In this document: one piece after another, positions 18,613-27,430 of the stretch
Numbering within the stretch: position 1 is the stretch's first letter
Layout: each line of letters starts with the position of its first letter
From: Rubidibacter lacunae KORDI 51-2
Lineage (GTDB): Bacteria; Cyanobacteriota; Cyanobacteriia; Cyanobacteriales; Rubidibacteraceae
Length of the DNA: 34,017 nucleotides
Reading direction: 5' to 3'
NCBI RefSeq assembly: GCF_000473895.1
Contig: NZ_ASSJ01000046.1
Coordinates: 1 to 34,017, forward strand
Notes under the pieces: generated by a model
The model's input: only the letters and a program-made list of their open reading frames with translations
Database searches by the model: none
What the model was told of the DNA's origin: nothing
Position numbers and translations under genes: made by a program

Positions 18613-21600
18613 TTAACCCGTATTCCGCATCCCAGCCGCAATACCGTTGATCGTTAGCATCGCACCGCGCAACAGTTCTTCCTTGCTATAACGAAAATGA
18701 ATGGCTCCCGCTGCCGCTTGCTGGGTGTACTGTCGCAGGCGCTTGAGCAGCGAAACCTGCAAGAAGCCCAAGGGCACGATCGACGCATTCCGCAACTGCA
18801 CCGAGCGCTGCAACTCCGGGTCGCCGTCGAGGAGATGTTCATACCCAGTGATCTGCAGGATCAGGTCGCGGGTCAGGTGGTACTCGCCGGCAATCTGGGC
18901 GAATAGGCGCTCGAAACGTTCTAGGTCGCCTGGAGCTGCTAGTTCGCGCACGTAGTGTTCTGCAACCTGTAAATCCACTTTTGCCAGAGTCATTTCTACC
19001 TTAGACATGGCTACTTTGAAAAACGGCCACTTCAAGTAGAAGTAACGCAATAGCTTGAGGTTCTCTTCCGACTCCTGCCGCAAAAAACCCTGAAGCGCAG
19101 TCCCCACGCCGTACCATGCCGGCAGCAACACGCGCATCTGCGTCCAGCTAAACACCCAGGGAATCGCGCGCAAACTGCTCAGATCTTTCTTGCCGCTCTT
19201 GCGTCGAGCCGGACGCGAGCTGATCTGCAGCTGACCGATCTCCTGAATGGGCGTTACCGACAAGAAGAAATCGAGGAAGTCGGGGTTCTCGTAAATCAGG
19301 GCGCGGTAGTGCTGGCGCGATCGCACCGCCAGCTCTTCCATGATTTCGTTCCACGGCTGAATGTCGTCGAAGCCGCTGCCGAGCAAGCTTGCCTGTACCA
19401 CGGCCGTCGTTGCCGTCTCCAAGTGGTAAAGTGCCAGATCCGGGAGCGAATACTTCGACGCCAGCACTTCGCCCTGCTCCGTGATTTTGATGCGACCGCC
19501 GACCGTCCGATTCGGCTGCGCCACGATCGCCTCATAGGCCGGACCGCCGCCGCGACCGACCGAGCCGCCGCGACCGTGGAAAATTCGCAGCGACACCCCA
19601 TATTGTTGGGCCGCGCTCTGCAGTGCCTTTTGAGCTTTGTGAATCTCCCAGTTGCTGCTGAGGAAACCGGAATCCTTGTTGCTGTCCGAGTAACCCAGCA
19701 TGACTTCTTGCAGGTTCGTTGGCGCCGGCTGTAGCACCTCGTTTTCCGAAGGTTGTGGCTCCGCGAAGCCGCCAGCCAGGCAAGCTCGGTACAAGGTTAA
19801 GTCGAACAAATCGCTCATCACCTGCGGAGCCTTTTTCAAGTCGTCCACCGTCTCAAACAGCGGAACGATCTGAACGCTGGAGATGCCCGTTGCCGGGTCG
19901 TACAACCCGGCTTCTTTGGCCAGCAATAGCACTTCGAGGATATCGCTTGCCTCGTGGCTCATGCTGATAATGTACGTGCGACAGACCTGCTGCCCGAATT
20001 CCTGCTGCAAGCGACGCAGGCAGCGGAACGTCTCGATCGCTTCCCGTGCCTTATCCGAAAACGGCAGCTCGCCCGGAATCAGCGGCCGGCGTGTCTTCAA
20101 CTCGGCGGTCAGCCAAGCCGCGCGCTCGGCAGGCAACAGCTCCTTATAAGGACGATCGAGCAGTTGCAAGTAGCTGACGATCTCCTCGATCGTGTCGGCA
20201 TGGCGCGTGGATTCCTGGCGCATGTCCAACTCTGCCAAGTTGAATCCATACACCTCCACTTGGCACACCAATGCATCGAGGTCCCCACAGCTCAACCCCG
20301 TTTCCGACAAGCTGCGTTGGATCAACCGCAATTCGGCCAAAAAGCTCTCGCCCGTGGGGTAGTAGGCCCGCGGGTCCATTTGCACCGGTACGCCCGCCGC
20401 ACCATCGCGTCGCGACAGTTGAGCGTTGCGTTCGCGCGTATTTTCCAGTCGCCGCTGAATGTAAGCGAGCTTGAGGCGATAGGGTTCCTGGCGATACCGA
20501 ATCGCCAAGCGCTCGTAGAGGGATGGCATTTGCAATCGGTCCTGCTCCAAAGCATCGAGCAACTCTGGTAGGACGTCGCTCCAGTGCAGCGACAAGCTGA
20601 GCAAATCCGATAACTTCTTCAGCGCGCGTAAGTACTGTTCGATGACGAGATTGCGCTGGTAACAGGCCGTTTCCCAGGTGACGTCCGGCGTCACCGACGG
20701 ATTGCCGTCGCGATCCGAGCCAACCCAGGACCCGAAACGGCAGAAGAAATTACGCGGCGGTTTCAGTCCCGGAAAAGCTGATTGCAAAGACTGCCGCAGG
20801 CGTAGGGAAAGTTGGGGAACTGCATCAAACAGAACTTCTCGGAAGTAGTGCAGCGTATTTTCTACTTCGTCCAAAACCGAAGGTTTGAACTGGTGCAGTT
20901 CGTCAGTCCGCCACCACAAACGAATTTCCTCGGTCAATTGCTGGACCGCTTCTGTTTCCCAGGCCGCCGCAGCACCAAGCATTGGATAGGCCGCCTCAAT
21001 CCGATCCAGTTGGTGCAGAATGCGCGAGATGCGCCGCTGCTTCTGGCGAATCGTCTGGCGCACGATTTCGGTTGGGTGCGCAGTGAACACTAACCGAATT
21101 TCGAGTCGGTCGAGCAGCTGCTGAATCTGGCGCGGCGGTACGTTCAACTGCTGCATATGCGGGAACAGCCAGTCGAAGGTTCCTGCTGCTCGCTCGGTTG
21201 CGGTGTCCTCCTGCTGCCAACTGCGCTCGAGGTAGTTTGCTCCCGGAACGCTCGTACTGTTGTGGATGCCGTCCGTTCCGTTCGTGCCAACAGCTGAGTC
21301 TGCGAGATCGGCGTTTTCTAGAGGGCGATTGATGCGACGGGTAGACTGGCGGTCGCGCTGCTCGTAGTGCTGCTCGACGATGTTGATTAATTGAAAATAG
21401 AGTGCAAATGCCCGTGCGGCCCGCACGGCATCGTCCAAGTCGAATTCCTCAATCGAACGAGATACAGTTTCCGACGCCAGCGCAGCTTGTTCTGGCTCTG
21501 ACTCCGTAGAACGCATCCGCTTGAGCATATCGACGAGTGGCTGACCGCATTCGTCGTACAGGACAGCCCCCCATAAGTCTTCAACCAATCGCAGTCTGTG

Positions 21601-21672
21601 TTGTAAAAGCAGACCGATAGCGGAGGCGACTGGCTTCAGTTCCGTCCGATTGGATTGGAGGCGTGACATCAT
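18613..21672 (-). CDS. ppc: Phosphoenolpyruvate carboxylase
   Basis: PEPC fixes bicarbonate onto PEP to give oxaloacetate, the main anaplerotic reaction in cyanobacteria. The 1019-residue length matches cyanobacterial enzymes. The catalytic histidine is His199 in VFTAHPTE, and the bicarbonate/PEP region [12 protein letters not shown] follows. The signature [16 protein letters not shown] and the phosphate loop [14 protein letters not shown] are intact. The conserved C-terminus reads MRNTG. A segment at about 105-165 rich in Asn, Thr and Ser is a divergent insertion in the N-terminal third, common in this group. Two adjacent ATG codons (21667-21672) could both serve as start. It converges with the ABC-2 permease, leaving 51 bases between stops. 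Confidence 0.97.
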   Translation of the reverse strand: MMSRLQSNRTELKPVASAIGLLLQHRLRLVEDLWGAVLYDECGQPLVDMLKRMRSTESEPEQAALASETVSRSIEEFDLDDAVRAARAFALYFQLINIVEQHYEQRDRQSTRRINRPLENADLADSAVGTNGTDGIHNSTSVPGANYLERSWQQEDTATERAAGTFDWLFPHMQQLNVPPRQIQQLLDRLEIRLVFTAHPTEIVRQTIRQKQRRISRILHQLDRIEAAYPMLGAAAAWETEAVQQLTEEIRLWWRTDELHQFKPSVLDEVENTLHYFREVLFDAVPQLSLRLRQSLQSAFPGLKPPRNFFCRFGSWVGSDRDGNPSVTPDVTWETACYQRNLVIEQYLRALKKLSDLLSLSLHWSDVLPELLDALEQDRLQMPSLYERLAIRYRQEPYRLKLAYIQRRLENTRERNAQLSRRDGAAGVPVQMDPRAYYPTGESFLAELRLIQRSLSETGLSCGDLDALVCQVEVYGFNLAELDMRQESTRHADTIEEIVSYLQLLDRPYKELLPAERAAWLTAELKTRRPLIPGELPFSDKAREAIETFRCLRRLQQEFGQQVCRTYIISMSHEASDILEVLLLAKEAGLYDPATGISSVQIVPLFETVDDLKKAPQVMSDLFDLTLYRACLAGGFAEPQPSENEVLQPAPTNLQEVMLGYSDSNKDSGFLSSNWEIHKAQKALQSAAQQYGVSLRIFHGRGGSVGRGGGPAYEAIVAQPNRTVGGRIKITEQGEVLASKYSLPDLALYHLETATTAVVQASLLGSGFDDIQPWNEIMEELAVRSRQHYRALIYENPDFLDFFLSVTPIQEIGQLQISSRPARRKSGKKDLSSLRAIPWVFSWTQMRVLLPAWYGVGTALQGFLRQESEENLKLLRYFYLKWPFFKVAMSKVEMTLAKVDLQVAEHYVRELAAPGDLERFERLFAQIAGEYHLTRDLILQITGYEHLLDGDPELQRSVQLRNASIVPLGFLQVSLLKRLRQYTQQAAAGAIHFRYSKEELLRGAMLTINGIAAGMRNTG

Positions 21673-21730
21673 AAGCTGCTGGGGCGATCGCTGCGCCGGG
21701 ATGCGTTCTGGCTGAAAAGCTCACCACCAG

Positions 21731-21738
21731 ATTGTATA
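21731..21738 (-). promoter_or_regulatory. Possible -10 element of ppc
   Basis: Read on the minus strand this is TATACAAT, a good -10 match about 60 bases before the ppc start. The -35 region is poor, so this is a weak call. Confidence 0.3.
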
Positions 21739-21900
21739 GGCTAATTCGAAGAAGCGTAGGAGCTGCCGCATAGGGCTCGCTTCGCTACTGCATGGGATGT
21801 TAGCGCTTGGCACGTCTAGCTAATAGCACCGGTTGGCGGGGGAGATAGCTCAAACCACAGAAGACTTCGACATCACTACTCCACTTAAGCCGGGAGCGCA

Positions 21901-22107
21901 TCAGGAATCGGATGTCATCTCAGACTCATCATCCTGGGAGAAATGCAGTACTGGCAAGCGATCGCCTCGTAACAACTCCTCACATGCCTCGCCGAATCCA
22001 ACGCATGCTTGCCCGACCGACCGACCGACCGTCAACCCCACCAAAACTGGGGCTGTCATCAAGCCAAGCAAGATTTCAGTTGGGAGTGGCGGACGTCGTA
22101 AGCTCAT
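21901..22107 (-). CDS. Small conserved-looking membrane protein, 68 residues
   Basis: From the ATG at 22105-22107 the product has a short basic N-terminus (MSLRRPP), one hydrophobic span (about 11-29, ILLGLMTAPVLVGLTVG), then an amphipathic segment GFGEACEELLRGDRLPVLHF and an acidic tail. The block EELLRGDRLPVLHF resembles small uncharacterised cyanobacterial proteins I remember, so I think this is a real gene; I know no function. A TTG at 22119 would add four residues. On the plus strand a longer frame (21833-22147) covers the same bases, but its Ser/Thr/Pro-rich translation looks like a shadow. The gene stands alone upstream of ppc on the same strand. Confidence 0.6.
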   Translation of the reverse strand: MSLRRPPLPTEILLGLMTAPVLVGLTVGRSVGQACVGFGEACEELLRGDRLPVLHFSQDDESEMTSDS

Positions 22108-22513
22108 AGATTTAAACAATATGCACCGAAAATTAAATAGAGCCTGACAATTACCCGTTCGTCAATGATAATAACAAGCCTGACTCGGCAAACGGCCTGA
22201 AAACAGTAATTAGTTTGTTGAAAATCACAATAAACTTTCACCCCCCCAATGTTGGCTAAGGAGTTGCTTTAGGTCGTGGAGCATGACATGACATCAACGG
22301 ATTTGCGATTGCTGCCGGCACTAAAGAATTTAATTCGTAGCAAGAGTTTGCGAAACCGCGAATTCAGATCGACCGGAGTACCGGCTTTGAGGTGGAGTTG
22401 GTATCGTTGGCTCTCGACCGGCAAGTGAAGAGCTGGCTTGCGAGCTGAGGGAAAACGCCCTTAAGAGGTGGATTTCGCCACGCGGACGCAATCGAGTCCG
22501 CGCGGCGTCCGTT
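22108..22513. other. Intergenic region, 406 bases, no supported gene
   Basis: The part near 22140-22260 is AT-rich and may hold the promoter of the small membrane-protein gene. A minus-strand frame at 22330-22683 overlaps the secreted-protein gene and looks like a shadow. A GC-rich hairpin at 22481-22502 is listed separately. Confidence 0.5.
22481..22502 (-). terminator. GC-rich hairpin after the secreted-protein gene
   Basis: CGCGGAC (22481-22487) pairs with GTCCGCG (22496-22502) around eight bases, 11 bases past the stop of the gene at 22514. A competing seven-base stem, CGGACGC (22483-22489) with GCGTCCG (22505-22511), overlaps it. There is no T-run, so termination is uncertain. Confidence 0.4.
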
Positions 22514-23068
22514 TCAAATGTGCTTGACGATTGTCTTCTGCCATACATCTTGCTGGTGTTCGCCGATGCAAGTGTCGAGCATCCGGCGGTCGTTGACGCT
22601 GAGGCTGCTGAGACGATGGTAGCCTTCCAAACCGATCGCTGCTGCGTCCTCTCCCGCGGCCAACGCAACGGGAGCAAATGCAATCGCGTAGGGATGGGAT
22701 TCGTTGCTATATGGGTCGATTACCGTCAGCGAGAGTTGGCGCGTGCCAACCCGACCGTAGAAGCAACTGAACTCCGAACGCGGATAATAGAAAGTACCGA
22801 GGAGATAGTTATTACGCGCCTCAAATACGAAATACTCCTGCCCGATCTCGTCAGGTTGCTCGACACTCCCGTATATGTAGGTACCGTTGGGGATTCCCGG
22901 TGTCGGAATCGTCTCCGGCCGGGCATTGGCGACGGCTGAGGGCAGCATCGCGAGTGTTGCAAGCACCAACCGCAGCCCCCAGCCTTGCGCGGCCGCTTGC
23001 CATGAGCGCGCCGAATTCCATGTCAGTTGCTTTGCTGTTTGCTGTTGGGTTGCTCGTGCAATTGCCAT
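22514..23068 (-). CDS. Secreted protein of unknown function
   Basis: A 184-residue protein with an N-terminal export signal: basic and polar residues, then the hydrophobic stretch GLRLVLATLAMLPSAVANA ending in a typical Ala-x-Ala cleavage site. The mature part starts at about residue 50 and contains IPNGTYIYGSV, then QEYFVFEARNNYLLGTFYYP, SCFYG, and near the end LEGYHRLSSLSVNDRRMLDTC. These stretches recall uncharacterised cyanobacterial exported proteins. The two cysteines of the mature protein could form a disulfide. The frame extends to 23137, but the ATG at 23068 places the signal sensibly and has AAGGG upstream. No function can be given. Confidence 0.75.
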   Translation of the reverse strand: MAIARATQQQTAKQLTWNSARSWQAAAQGWGLRLVLATLAMLPSAVANARPETIPTPGIPNGTYIYGSVEQPDEIGQEYFVFEARNNYLLGTFYYPRSEFSCFYGRVGTRQLSLTVIDPYSNESHPYAIAFAPVALAAGEDAAAIGLEGYHRLSSLSVNDRRMLDTCIGEHQQDVWQKTIVKHI

Positions 23069-23918
23069 GGACCCTTGTCTCCCGATGCGCCGCACATTAA
23101 CAGTCACTACGCATATGTTCTTAACGCGCAATATCATTCCAGCGAGTCCGACGAACGGACTAATTTGCCTTCTGCTAATTGGAATAATTGCGACTGGCGC
23201 AGCACCGATCTCTCTTTCTTTTACATTAAGGCCGTGCCGAGCGCCTTGCTACTATCTGTGACAGTTCTTTGTTTGATATGGCGCACATCTTGCATCGATC
23301 GCGACTGCCAGCGTGCCTGTCCCAGCTCGCTGCATCACTGCGCCATACCTCTCAAATTAAGGACGCGATCGCCAGCTGGCAATTGATTCACCAACATAAC
23401 TGAATTTTTCTCAAGTTTGCATCCCTCTGGCCAGGGCTCGGATGCGGTGCGGGCAACAATTTAAGAAGTGTATTTTTCGAACAGTTACGACAGTCAACCC
23501 GTACTGCACCCAAATGCCCGCAGGGCTCTTAATAGTTCGGGCAGAGACGGTTGCAATTATGAACCAAAATTGTAAAAAAACATAAACATGCTTGATATCG
23601 GATTTGCGTAAATCTTGCTGTACCTGAATCTTCACTTCAGATGAGGATGCTGCAGGAATTGCTGCAATCCGACTCGGATCGCGAGCTGGGGGATTTGGTA
23701 CGAGAAATTTATCGCGATTATCGACGTAACTGGCAGGATCGGTTCTGCACTGGCACGGCGACTGGCCTCGACTGCCGCGCGTCTGTCACCGATTTCCAGG
23801 ACCAGCGATCGCTTCACTGCTCAAAAAATTGAGTTTTTCGGCTCGAAAAGCCCAACTTTGCCTCCCGACCGACATCACCTACCCCGAGCAAGCGGCACCT
23901 CGATCGAGTGATACCGAA
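23069..23918. other. 850-base gene-poor region
   Basis: No convincing gene. A 63-residue plus-strand frame at 23641-23832 (starting MRMLQELLQSDSDREL) has a plausible helical, acidic first half, but its second half looks random and no ribosome site precedes it. The stretch is more AT-rich than the neighbours and borders a transposase remnant, so it may be decayed inserted DNA. Confidence 0.45.
23820..23838 (+). terminator. Weak terminator-like hairpin
   Basis: CTCAA and TTGAG (23820-23833) flank AAAA and are followed by TTTTTC. The stem is only five pairs, so this is a weak intrinsic terminator candidate for any plus-strand transcript ending here. Confidence 0.25.
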
Positions 23919-24230
23919 TCAAAGAAGTTTCGCGACAGATAGAGCGTCGAGAATGAAGTCATAGCCTGTGAGCGCAGCCACAACCTCTGGGGTGAGTTCC
24001 TCGAGTAGCTGCACGAGCTTGCTCTCCAGTTGCTCCAAGTCCTCAAACACCTCCCAGCGCAAGTCTCGCTTCAGGTGCTGCCACACCCGCTCGGTGGGAT
24101 TAAGTTCCGGACAGTACGGCGGCTGGAATAACAGCATCACGTTCTCTGGGAGCTCCAGACTCTTAACCGTATGCAGGCGACCGTTGTCCACGTGTAGGAA
24201 GAGAAAGTAATCTGGATAAGTTTTCGACCT
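23919..24230 (-). pseudogene. 3' remnant of an IS630-family transposase
   Basis: Only the C-terminal part of a DDE transposase remains. The frame, open from a stop at 24231-24233, reads DYFLFLHVDNGRLH (the second catalytic Asp block), then PPYCPELNPTERVWQHLK (with the last catalytic Glu) and a helical tail ending at 23919. The first catalytic Asp and the helix-turn-helix domain are missing, and upstream bases (24231-24362) show no continuation in any frame that I recognise. The longest ORF from a start codon would begin at a GTG (24189-24191) and give 90 residues. I found no clear terminal inverted repeats. It is a dead fragment, marking a past insertion between the secreted-protein gene and glgA. 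Confidence 0.85.
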
Positions 24231-24324
24231 TCAAGCAGGTAAGCCGCCTTAGCTGCCGGCAAAGTTGTTACCAAACGCCCTCTTGGAGCACTTGACCGAA
24301 GCTGACTCGATTATTGCCAGGCAA

Positions 24325-24351
24325 GAGCGCGCCAACGCATCGCGCGCGCTC
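24325..24351 (-). terminator. Strong hairpin downstream of glgA
   Basis: GAGCGCGC (24325-24332) pairs perfectly with GCGCGCTC (24344-24351) around 11 bases, beginning 11 bases after the glgA stop. The stem is very stable, but the following bases on the minus strand are not a T-run. Confidence 0.5.
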
Positions 24352-24362
24352 GTCAGCCGATA

Positions 24363-25838
24363 CTATTTGGTTGCTGCAGGCTTGTCAGTCGAAGGCTGAG
24401 TTGCTACGGGAGGGGCTACTGCAAGCTCATCTGCCGCGGTTACCACGGGCTCGTCCAGCGGCAGCCCGAGGACTTCCTTGTACATGCGCACATACTCTAC
24501 TGCCGACTTTTCCCAGCTGAAGTTTTGGCGCATACCGCGTTGTTGCAGCCGCTGCCATTTATCGGGGAAGCGATAAGCTTCGGACGCGCGGACCATTGCC
24601 GTGTAGAAATCCAGCGGCTCGTAGCGATCGAAGCAATAACCAGTTCCCGAATCCGTTGCCGGATTATTATGCGAGACAGTATCGACCAAACCGCCCGTCT
24701 GGCGAACGATCGGCACGCAGCCATAGCGCATAGCCATCATCTGCGAGATCCCGCAGGGCTCGAAGCGCGAGGGCATCAAGAAAGCATCGCAACCCGCATA
24801 AACCCGTCGCGAAAGCGCATCGTTATACAGCAGCTGTACCGACATGCGACCGGGGAAACGCCCGGCCATCTCCCACAACTGGGTCTCGTAGTAGCGATCG
24901 CCCGTTCCGAGCACGATCAGCTGCGAGTTGGTGAAGCCCAAGAACTGTGGAAGCATCTGCACGATGAGATCGAGTCCTTTCTGTTCGACTAAGCGCGAGA
25001 CGATTCCCATCAAAAATGCGCCGCGGTTGATTTCCAGACCGACCTCTTCTTGAAGGGCAATCTTATTGGGCGCGCGCCGCTCGATCGTATCGACCCCGAA
25101 GGGCTCCATGATGTATCGGTCTTTTTCGGGGTTGTAGCGTTCGGTGTCGATCCCGTTAACTATGCCGCGCATCTTCCCGCTAATAAATGAAAGTAACCCT
25201 TCTAAGGTTTCACCGTAGGCAGGCGTTTTAATCTGTTCGGCATAGGTGGGCGAGACCGTGTTCACGAGATCGGCGAATTGCACGGCTGCAGCCATCGTGT
25301 TGTGCCCTTGCATATACCACGGACACCAGGTCATCTGTTCCAGGCGCCAGCGCCAGGGTCCTTGGTAGGCGAGGTTGTGGATGGTGTAGATCGTGGAAAT
25401 ATCTGGAGATTGGTGCATCCACACCGGCAGCATACCGGTGTGCCAATCGTGGCAGTGCAAGATGTCGGGCTTCCATTCGTAATTCCAAACGAACTCCGCC
25501 GCGCCGTTGGCAAAAAGGGTAAACCGCCAGTCTTCATCTTCCCCGTAGTAAACGCGGCGTTGGGAAAAAGACGGATGCCCGAAGAGATAAAGCGGGACGT
25601 CTGTACCGGGTAAAACCGCCTGGAAGACCTGGAAGGTTTGGAACATGGCGTTGCCGACCCAAACTGGCTTGTCCGGAACCTCCATCTTGTCCGGCAAAAA
25701 GCCGTAATAGGGCATGAAGATGCGAACGTCGTATCCGAGTTTGCGGAGGACCTTCGGCAATGCACCGACAACATCGCCCATACCGCCGACCTTGGCGAGG
25801 GGTGCGGCTTCGGCCGCAACGAAGAGAATGCGCACCAT
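24363..25838 (-). CDS. glgA: Glycogen synthase (ADP-glucose type)
   Basis: GlgA adds glucose from ADP-glucose to glycogen, the carbon and energy store of cyanobacteria; it is a cytoplasmic GT5 enzyme with two Rossmann domains. The 491-residue protein carries the ADP-glucose motif KVGGMGD at 16-22, [19 protein letters not shown] and GIVNGID. The GT-B C-domain signature [16 protein letters not shown] is followed by TGGLVDTV. The last 25 residues are an Ala/Thr/Pro-rich tail beyond the catalytic core. Cyanobacteria often have two isoforms, and I do not decide which this is. Translation starts at ATG 25836-25838. A perfect 12-base palindrome lies 42 bases upstream. The glycosyltransferase gene 263 bases upstream is on the same strand. 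Confidence 0.96.
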   Translation of the reverse strand: MVRILFVAAEAAPLAKVGGMGDVVGALPKVLRKLGYDVRIFMPYYGFLPDKMEVPDKPVWVGNAMFQTFQVFQAVLPGTDVPLYLFGHPSFSQRRVYYGEDEDWRFTLFANGAAEFVWNYEWKPDILHCHDWHTGMLPVWMHQSPDISTIYTIHNLAYQGPWRWRLEQMTWCPWYMQGHNTMAAAVQFADLVNTVSPTYAEQIKTPAYGETLEGLLSFISGKMRGIVNGIDTERYNPEKDRYIMEPFGVDTIERRAPNKIALQEEVGLEINRGAFLMGIVSRLVEQKGLDLIVQMLPQFLGFTNSQLIVLGTGDRYYETQLWEMAGRFPGRMSVQLLYNDALSRRVYAGCDAFLMPSRFEPCGISQMMAMRYGCVPIVRQTGGLVDTVSHNNPATDSGTGYCFDRYEPLDFYTAMVRASEAYRFPDKWQRLQQRGMRQNFSWEKSAVEYVRMYKEVLGLPLDEPVVTAADELAVAPPVATQPSTDKPAATK

Positions 25839-25879
25839 AATGCTTTTTTTGGCTGACTGGCTGAACCGACAACTATGAA

Positions 25880-25891
25880 GGGAACGTTCCC
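25880..25891 (-). promoter_or_regulatory. Perfect palindrome upstream of glgA
   Basis: GGGAACGTTCCC is a perfect 12-base palindrome centred about 48 bases before the glgA ATG, a position fit for an operator or a core promoter element. I cannot assign it to a known regulator; it does not fit the NtcA consensus GTA-N8-TAC. Confidence 0.35.
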
Positions 25892-26101
25892 CTACCTTTA
25901 GCAGAGTCTATACGGCGACCGGCCCGTTCGTATACCAAAGGGCGATCGCAAATGCGATCCCGAGCAAGTTCGACTTGGATGAAAGTACCTCAAACCGGAG
26001 CGGTCCCTGCTACTCAGCCGCGTCGCATGGCAAACCCGACCGGTCTAAATTTCTTAACGGGAGCCTGACCGCGCCAGATCAAATAGGGACGATCGCGATG
26101 T

Positions 26102-26944
26102 CTAACGCTCGATAATGGACTTGAAGGCAAAGTGCGGCAGTACGAGCATCCGCCGCCAGCGCCACGGCTCGCGGTAGAGACGGTAGAGCCATTCGAGATG
26201 AATGTTGCTCATCCACCCAGGCGCACGCGACTTCGCCCCTGCCCAGATATCGAAGCTGCCACCAACGCCGATCCAGGTCGCGGACGGACAAAGGTGTCGG
26301 TGGCGAACGATCCAGGATTCCTGACGCGGCACGCCAAGCCCGACCAAAATCAGGCGCGGTTGGCGAGCGCGGAGGTCCTCCAGAAACTCGGCTTGCCGCT
26401 CGGAAGCGATGTAACCGTGTTGGACGCCGATCTCGAGTTGCGGGTACTGTTGCTGCCAGTAGCGCGCTGCTGCCGCTGCCCGACCGGGCATTCCGCCGTA
26501 AAAGAAGACAGAATGAGGTGCAGGTAAACGCGCCAATCGCGCGACAGCTTCGGCAGCCAGCTCGATGCCGGCGCAGCGCGCTTGCAGAATGCCGCGCAAG
26601 CGCAAGTAGAACACCACGCCCGAACCGTCGGGAATGACAAGATCCGCTTGCCGAATTGCCGCTGCTAGCTCGGAATTCTGTCGAGCGAGCATTGCCATCT
26701 CGGAGTTCAGCGTCACTACGTGGGTGCCGGCACTGGCTTCCATCCGCTCTTGTAGCCACCCAGCAAAATCGTCGCACAGGTGGATTGGAAGCCCTAGGAC
26801 CGAAGCCTGGACTGGCTCAACCGTATCGGTCAACTCCGGGAGCGATTGTTTTGATTGTTTCTGAGCGCGTACCACTCTTACGTCATTCCTAAATATATTT
26901 AAAGTCTGCAATTGTTTACTCGATCCAGCGACGGACAGTCCCAC
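26102..26944 (-). CDS. WecG/TagA/CpsF family glycosyltransferase (GT26)
   Basis: This family transfers N-acetylmannosamine(uronate) or related sugars to lipid-linked intermediates for surface polysaccharides. Recognisable blocks are VVTLNSEMAMLARQN, the acidic catalytic-site segment ADLVIPDGSGVVFY, FFYGGMPG, GYIASERQ, and VGLGVPRQESWI followed by GVGGSFDIWAGAKSRAP. The arginine- and tryptophan-rich C-terminus (EWLYRLYREPWRWRRM) is the membrane-associating tail typical of TagA-like enzymes. The frame starts at a GTG (26944), but the first 45 or so residues are not family-like; a GTG at 26875 is an alternative, and the start stays uncertain. The acceptor is unknown. No other polysaccharide genes are adjacent apart from glgA. 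Confidence 0.88.
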   Translation of the reverse strand: MGLSVAGSSKQLQTLNIFRNDVRVVRAQKQSKQSLPELTDTVEPVQASVLGLPIHLCDDFAGWLQERMEASAGTHVVTLNSEMAMLARQNSELAAAIRQADLVIPDGSGVVFYLRLRGILQARCAGIELAAEAVARLARLPAPHSVFFYGGMPGRAAAAARYWQQQYPQLEIGVQHGYIASERQAEFLEDLRARQPRLILVGLGVPRQESWIVRHRHLCPSATWIGVGGSFDIWAGAKSRAPGWMSNIHLEWLYRLYREPWRWRRMLVLPHFAFKSIIER

Positions 26945-27430
26945 ACAAAGGTTGCAGTAGTCGCTCCAATTGCCCGCACGGATAGTATGTTATTTCCAAT
27001 TCCGACAATAACCACAGTATCAGACTTTTCCGTAGCCGAGCCAACTGAAACAAAGACACACGAAAGACGCTTCGCAGTTGCCACCAAGAAACCTAAATTT
27101 TATCGGTATGGTTTATCCAAACTTTTGGGTGGTTCGATTCAGTGCCTCTAGGCATTCTGAGGCAGTTGCGTTCGGACAAACTTAGCTTGCACCACTCGCG
27201 CTCAACCGGATTGGACGCGATCCATGTTGGCGTGCTGGCACGGGCAAGACAATTTCGCTAGTCGGAGTGCTCGCGATCGCAGTTGAGGGTGTCAAAATAG
27301 AAGGCGATTGCGCACGGGCTGCTCGAACTCACCATAGTGAAAGCAGCAGCACCTGTCAGAATCTTCTCTTCTTCAAAACCATTGACAACCGATCGGTAAA
27401 TAATACCCTTAGTACGCGATTGCGTTATAC
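26945..27430. other. Divergent intergenic region between the GT26 and copper ATPase genes
   Basis: About 490 bases without a credible gene; a plus-strand frame at 26912-27151 overlaps the GT26 5' end and looks like chance. TGCCTC (27144-27149) and GAGGCA (27160-27165) form an inverted repeat. The promoter candidate for the ATPase is listed separately. Confidence 0.5.
27382..27409 (+). promoter_or_regulatory. Putative promoter with palindromic spacer before the copper ATPase
   Basis: A consensus -35 box TTGACA (27382-27387) is followed after 16 bases by TACCCT (27404-27409), a poor -10. The spacer holds a perfect ten-base palindrome, ACCGATCGGT (27388-27397), which could be an operator. With this promoter the ATG at 27455 would have a normal leader, whereas the ATG at 27431 would have almost none. 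Confidence 0.35.

Noticed and set aside
21975-21985. ACTCCTCACAT, close to the conserved single-stranded motif of the small RNA Yfr1
   Set aside because: The last base differs, and the flanking hairpins of Yfr1 are absent; it lies inside a coding frame.
21833-22147. A 104-residue plus-strand frame
   Set aside because: Low-complexity Ser/Thr/Pro composition and complete overlap with the better-supported small membrane-protein gene on the minus strand.
23641-23832. A 63-residue plus-strand frame with a helical first half
   Set aside because: No ribosome site, a random-looking second half and no recognised homology; kept only as a note in the gap entry.
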